NCBI RefSeq assembly: GCF_022163125.1
Contig: NZ_CP091881.1
Coordinates: 7,862,501 to 7,926,500, forward strand
Length of the DNA: 64,000 nucleotides
Direction: 5' to 3'
From: Paenibacillus sp. HWE-109
GTDB lineage: Bacteria > Bacillota > Bacilli > Paenibacillales > NBRC-103111
The position numbers were made by a program, and so were the translations under genes. The notes below the pieces were generated by a model that was not told the origin of the DNA, did not search any database, and saw nothing but the letters and a program-made list of their open reading frames with translations. This document shows positions 60,388 to 64,000 of the stretch, in pieces; the first letter of the stretch is position 1; the number at the start of each line of letters is the position of its first letter.

Positions 60388-61734
60388 TTAACGCGCCTTC
60401 ATCGTTTTGAAGGCATGATCAACGGCTTCGAGTGTCTGGGCGATATCGTCATCGGTATGGGCAAGCGTCATAAACCATGCTTCATATTTGGAAGGGGCAA
60501 GGTTGATGCCTTGCTCCAGCATGAGCCGGAAGAAATCTGCGAAGCGTTCGCCGTCCGTGTCCTGCGCTTCGTCAAAGTTCGTGACAGGATGGTCGCAGAA
60601 ATGGGTGGAGAAGGCGCCGCCGATGCGATTCAGCGTCAAGGCAATGCCGTGGCGGGCGGCGGATTCCGCGATACCGCCAGCGAGGGTTGCGCCAAGCTGC
60701 TCCATCTTGGCGTAGACACCAGCCTGCTGGAGTACTTCCAGGCAGGCGATGCCGGCCGAGATGGAGGCGGGATTCCCCGCCATCGTGCCGGCTTGATAAG
60801 CAGGTCCGAGCGGAGCGACCTGCTCCATCACAGCCTTGCGGCCCCCGTAGGCACCGATCGGCAGTCCGCCGCCTATCACTTTGCCGAGGGCCGTAAGGTC
60901 CGGCTCGACGGCGGCGAAGCGCGCCGCCGCCTCAGCCGTGCCGCCCTCCACGAGCGGGAGGCCGGCATAGGTTTGCGCCGCTCCATAGTGGAAGCGGAAG
61001 GCTGTGATGACCTCGTCGTAGATGACGAGGGCGCCATGCTTGCGAGCAGCTGCGCAGAGCTGCTCGAGGTAGCCAGCATGGGGCATGACCATGCCGAAGT
61101 TGCCGACGATGGGTTCCACCATCACCGCGGCGATCTCTTCACCCCAACGCGCAAGCGCGGCCTCCAGTGCCGGAATGTCATTGAACGGCACGGTGATGAC
61201 CTCTTGCGCGATGCTCGCCGGTACGCCAGCGCTGTCTGGCGTACCCAGCGTGGACGGCCCGGAACCAGCCGCCACCAGCACTAGATCGGAGTGGCCGTGG
61301 TAGCAGCCGGCAAACTTAATGAGCTTGGTGCGCTTCGTGAAAGCGCGCGCCACGCGGATCGTCGTCATCACGGCCTCGGTGCCGGAGTTGACGAAGCGCA
61401 CTTTGTCGAGCGAAGGAATCGCCGACTTGAGCATCTTGGCGAACTCGATCTCGAGTTCGGTTGGGGTGCCGTACAGCGTGCCATTCTGTGCGGCGCGGCA
61501 AATCGCTTCGGTCACATGCGGATGCGCGTGACCTGTAATGATAGGGCCGTAGGCGGCGAGGTAGTCAATGAAGCGATTTCCGTCTACATCCCAGAAGTGT
61601 GCGCCTTGCGCACGCTTCATGAAGACGGGGGCGCCGCCGCCGACGGCTTTGAATGAGCGGGAAGGAGAGTTGACCCCGCCTACAATATGTTGAAGGGCTT
61701 CTTGATATAACAGCTCGGATTGTTTGCGTTCCAT
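60388..61734 (-). CDS. hemL: Glutamate-1-semialdehyde 2,1-aminomutase
   Basis: PLP enzyme that converts glutamate-1-semialdehyde to 5-aminolevulinate for haem. The 448-residue protein has the PLP Lys in ALGKVIGGGLPIGAYGG, the Asp of YDEVITAFR, and VNSGTEAVMTTIRVAR. I start at ATG 61734 because AGAGGA is about 12 bases upstream; ATG 61746 would be too close to it. Standing apart from other hem genes, it is probably the second copy (GsaB type) often found in Bacillales. Long stretches are GC-rich. Confidence 0.93.
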   Translation of the reverse strand: MERKQSELLYQEALQHIVGGVNSPSRSFKAVGGGAPVFMKRAQGAHFWDVDGNRFIDYLAAYGPIITGHAHPHVTEAICRAAQNGTLYGTPTELEIEFAKMLKSAIPSLDKVRFVNSGTEAVMTTIRVARAFTKRTKLIKFAGCYHGHSDLVLVAAGSGPSTLGTPDSAGVPASIAQEVITVPFNDIPALEAALARWGEEIAAVMVEPIVGNFGMVMPHAGYLEQLCAAARKHGALVIYDEVITAFRFHYGAAQTYAGLPLVEGGTAEAAARFAAVEPDLTALGKVIGGGLPIGAYGGRKAVMEQVAPLGPAYQAGTMAGNPASISAGIACLEVLQQAGVYAKMEQLGATLAGGIAESAARHGIALTLNRIGGAFSTHFCDHPVTNFDEAQDTDGERFADFFRLMLEQGINLAPSKYEAWFMTLAHTDDDIAQTLEAVDHAFKTMKAR

Positions 61735-61794
61735 GTAAGTAACCATTCCTCTACTAAAATGATGTAACTGTTCTTGGCTTGTACTTATCTTACT

Positions 61795-61842
61795 AAAAAG
61801 CCTCTATCCTGTCGGGCGCTAAGCCCAATACAAGTAGAGGCT
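61795..61842 (-). terminator. Terminator of the LCP gene
   Basis: AGCCTCTA pairs with TAGAGGCT, with an inner GGGC/GCCC stem. On the minus strand the hairpin is followed by TTTTT. Confidence 0.75.
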
Positions 61843-61869
61843 ATGATCTCTGGCAGGTTGGTTAAGTCG

Positions 61870-62910
61870 TTATTTCGCCGTAGTCGTCTTCACAGAAGAC
61901 TTAGGCGTAGGAGACGGTGATGGCTTCGTAGGACCGGAATCTGCATCAGCTTTCCCAGCGAATAGATCCTTCACATATTGCTGGAGCTTATCTTTGTTCG
62001 CTGTGATGACGTCGGCACCGCGAACGTTCTTCTCAATCAGCAATTCGGTTGGCGGCAATTGGGAACTGATAATGCCTTCTGCTTTGGACTCGTAGCCGAG
62101 TGTAGCTAGCTTGACCATGTCATTGACACTGAGATTAGTATCGATGTAAGGATCCATCGCATTTAGAATTTTTGGCATTTTAATGAGGGAAGAGGTTGTT
62201 TGCATCTTCTGAACAACGGCGGTCAGGAATTTGCGTTGCCGCTCTGTACGCGTGAAGTCGGATAAGGCATCATGTCGGAATCGCACATATTGCAACGCCG
62301 TTTTGCCATCCAAATGCTGTTGTCCCTTTTTTAAATTAATATCGTACACATGATCGTCTTCGGAGTCTGTATATTTCATATCCTTCTCGACATCAATATC
62401 GATGCCGCCAACGGCATCAATGAGAGCAATAAATCCTTTGAAATCAGTATAAACATAGTATTGCACCGGAATCCCCAGCAAATCACTGACCGTTTTCATA
62501 GCGAGGTTCGGGCCACCGGATGTGATAGCTGTATTAATGCGATCTTCGCCTTCGCCCGGGATTTTCACGTAAGTGTCGCGCAGAATGGAGAACAGGTGCG
62601 CTTTCTTCGTTACTGGGTCAATGGAGGCAAGCATAATACTGTCAGAACGAGGGAGTTCATTCTTCTTCATACCGCGGGAATCTCCACCCAGAAGCAGAAT
62701 ATTCACGCGTTGTTTGCCTTCCCATTTGGGCGGGGTGTATTTGTCCCCTTTATCTTTAATGCTCTGGGCAATGGTTGTGCCTCCGCCTCTGGGAGTCTCC
62801 GCTTTGTGGGAAATATTATTAGCGAACTGGTAGAAGGAATAGGTGTAATAACCGGCTGCGACGATAAGCAGCAAGGCTATCAGGAGCAAGGTTCGTTTTA
62901 AAATTCTCAA
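61870..62910 (-). CDS. LytR-CpsA-Psr family cell-wall ligase
   Basis: A 346-residue membrane protein whose outer domain attaches teichoic acid or other polymers from lipid carriers to peptidoglycan. One N-terminal membrane segment (about residues 7-28) precedes the LCP domain: NILLLGGDSRG, RSDSIMLASIDP, LFSILRDTYVKIPG, ALQYVRFRHDALSDFTRTERQ, which hold the Arg and Asp residues that bind the lipid pyrophosphate. A Lys/Ser/Pro/Thr-rich tail ends the protein. TTG start, 11 bases after AAAGGAG. Resembles TagU. Confidence 0.92.
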   Translation of the reverse strand: MRILKRTLLLIALLLIVAAGYYTYSFYQFANNISHKAETPRGGGTTIAQSIKDKGDKYTPPKWEGKQRVNILLLGGDSRGMKKNELPRSDSIMLASIDPVTKKAHLFSILRDTYVKIPGEGEDRINTAITSGGPNLAMKTVSDLLGIPVQYYVYTDFKGFIALIDAVGGIDIDVEKDMKYTDSEDDHVYDINLKKGQQHLDGKTALQYVRFRHDALSDFTRTERQRKFLTAVVQKMQTTSSLIKMPKILNAMDPYIDTNLSVNDMVKLATLGYESKAEGIISSQLPPTELLIEKNVRGADVITANKDKLQQYVKDLFAGKADADSGPTKPSPSPTPKSSVKTTTAK

Positions 62911-63072
62911 ATTATGTGCGCTCCTTTCATAGGTAGAGATTATCTGTACTTTTTTTTCTTACAGATTTAATGTATCATGAGTTTGGTGAGTTTGTAGAAC
63001 TTGTTGTACAAATCATCGTTATGATCCATATTATAGATGCTACGAAACTTCGATAGCAAGTTACGGCGATTT

Positions 63073-63101
63073 TTGCCACAATATGTAGCCGAGTCTATAC
63101 A
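63073..63101 (+). promoter_or_regulatory. Promoter of the ABC exporter gene
   Basis: TTGCCA and TATACA separated by 17 bases, 15 bases before the ATG's RBS region. Confidence 0.55.
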
Positions 63102-63116
63102 GACAGGGGGAAGTTC

Positions 63117-64000
63117 ATGTTAGCCATAGATGTAGATTTACTTCGCAAGGAATTTCAGGTTCAGCAAAGCCGTGGTGGCTTAAAGGGTGCCTTTCAAGAT
63201 TTATTTCATCGAGAATACAAGCAGATCACCGCTGTGAAAGATATCAGCTTTCAAATACCAAAGGGCGAAATATGTGGATATATCGGTGAAAATGGCGCCG
63301 GCAAGTCCACGACGATCAAAATGCTTACGGGGATTCTTGCCCCAACCTCCGGACATATCAAAGTGAACGGTTTCGTTCCATTCAAGGAGCGTGAGAAGTT
63401 CGTTGCCGGCATCGGTGTTGTGTTCGGTCAACGCAGTCAGCTATGGTGGGACATTGGCGTTGTTGAATCCTTTCAATTATTGAAGAAAGTGTATCGCGTG
63501 TCAGAGGCCGACTACAAAAAGCGTCTGGATGAACTCGTCGATCGCTTACAGCTATCCGATTTGTTGTCACGACCTGTTCGCAAGCTAAGCTTGGGGCAGC
63601 GGATGCGCTGTGAATTAGCGGCCTCTCTCCTTCACAATCCTGCTATCCTGTTCTTGGATGAGCCTACGATTGGTTTGGATATCGTTGTCAAAACTGAAAT
63701 TCGTGAGTTCCTCAAATCGCTGAATCAGCGGTATGAAACGACGATTTTGCTGACTACGCACGATTTGCAAGATATTGAAGCGCTTTGCTCCCGCGTTATT
63801 ATGCTCGATGATGGCCGTATTATTTATGATGGCGGACTCGAAGAACTTAAAGTGAAGTGGGGGAAAGGCAAGGAAGTCGTGCTCCAGTTTGAGAATCCAG
63901 TTACACTGGGCCGTCTCCAGGAGCTTACTCTTGGCTTAGACGTAGCCTGGCAGCTCGAAAATGAACTGTCAGCAAAAGTGTTCATACCGCATGAACGCGC
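63117..64000 (+). CDS. ABC-2 type exporter ATPase, 3' end outside the window
   Basis: The first 294 codons of an ATP-binding subunit. Walker A GENGAGKST is at about residues 57-65, then the Q-loop region VVFGQRSQLWWDI, signature LSLGQRMRCELAASLL, Walker B ILFLDEPTIGLD and H-loop TTHDLQDIE. The QRSQLWWDI stretch marks the COG4586-like group that pairs with ABC-2 permeases of unknown substrate. AGGGGG lies 9 bases before the ATG. The permease genes should follow beyond the window. Confidence 0.93.
   Translation, partial: MLAIDVDLLRKEFQVQQSRGGLKGAFQDLFHREYKQITAVKDISFQIPKGEICGYIGENGAGKSTTIKMLTGILAPTSGHIKVNGFVPFKEREKFVAGIGVVFGQRSQLWWDIGVVESFQLLKKVYRVSEADYKKRLDELVDRLQLSDLLSRPVRKLSLGQRMRCELAASLLHNPAILFLDEPTIGLDIVVKTEIREFLKSLNQRYETTILLTTHDLQDIEALCSRVIMLDDGRIIYDGGLEELKVKWGKGKEVVLQFENPVTLGRLQELTLGLDVAWQLENELSAKVFIPHER

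Overview
The window looks like chromosome of a spore-forming Bacillota close to Paenibacillus. It carries a germination cortex-lytic enzyme (SleB type), a KinA/KinE-like sporulation kinase, HelD, bacilliredoxin, a YneF-family protein, AcpS, an LCP cell-wall ligase and a YesM/YesN two-component system. Composition is near 50% GC, Shine-Dalgarno sites are strong, and many genes end in classic hairpin-plus-T terminators. I see no phage, IS element, CRISPR, rRNA or tRNA.

Layout. 1-8150: a ribose/xylose-type ABC importer (ATPase, permease, lipoprotein receptor), then a response regulator, a sensor kinase and a second, membrane-anchored sugar-binding protein, which together look like a three-part sensing system for that importer. 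8180-12039: an Lgt-like membrane protein without the Lgt catalytic motifs, a DUF3905-type protein, and an ECF sigma factor with its DUF4179-type anti-sigma. 12146-19673: bacilliredoxin, nadE, an aldo/keto reductase, acpS, a cytochrome c lipoprotein, mutY, a Crp/Fnr regulator and sodA. 19758-25558: a PAS sensor kinase, TetR with a DUF2306 membrane protein, an MFS exporter and a GNAT enzyme. 25701-32811: DUF402 protein, signal peptidase I, queG, ogt, an HD-GYP-like protein, yneF, TetR, folE and dgt. 32916-37220: alpha/beta hydrolase, IclR regulator, CDF metal exporter and sleB. 37480-47589: aconitase, a putative amidase, ddl, a TetR/MFS pair, uvsE and fabI. 47763-53961: an inositol-phosphatase-family enzyme, the KDG kinase/KDPG aldolase pair, a VOC-DinB fusion and helD. 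54762-64000: a divergent glutamate synthase, hemL, an LCP protein and the start of an ABC exporter ATPase.

The coding content is mostly housekeeping. The unusual content lies between genes. At least five sets of hairpin-forming repeats occupy intergenic gaps: a four-armed element present twice (9569 and 17891); a TGAAAAACA-core motif at 15689 that recurs inside a 113-bp, three-unit tandem array at 36137; an AGAAGTC/GACTTCT set at 40410; and an array of eight ~80-bp units at 53977 whose first unit carries a compensatory base-pair change. These are the best candidates for something undescribed.

Regulatory sites give a second set of leads. An identical-arm dyad (GTTTCA-N5-TGAAAC) sits just downstream of the promoters of both the IclR gene and aconitase, suggesting the IclR protein controls the TCA cycle. 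cre-like sites lie upstream of the IclR and GNAT genes, a LacI-type operator precedes kdgK-eda, three TetR boxes lie between an MFS gene and its regulator, and gltB has a short leader ORF that overlaps its likely start codon.
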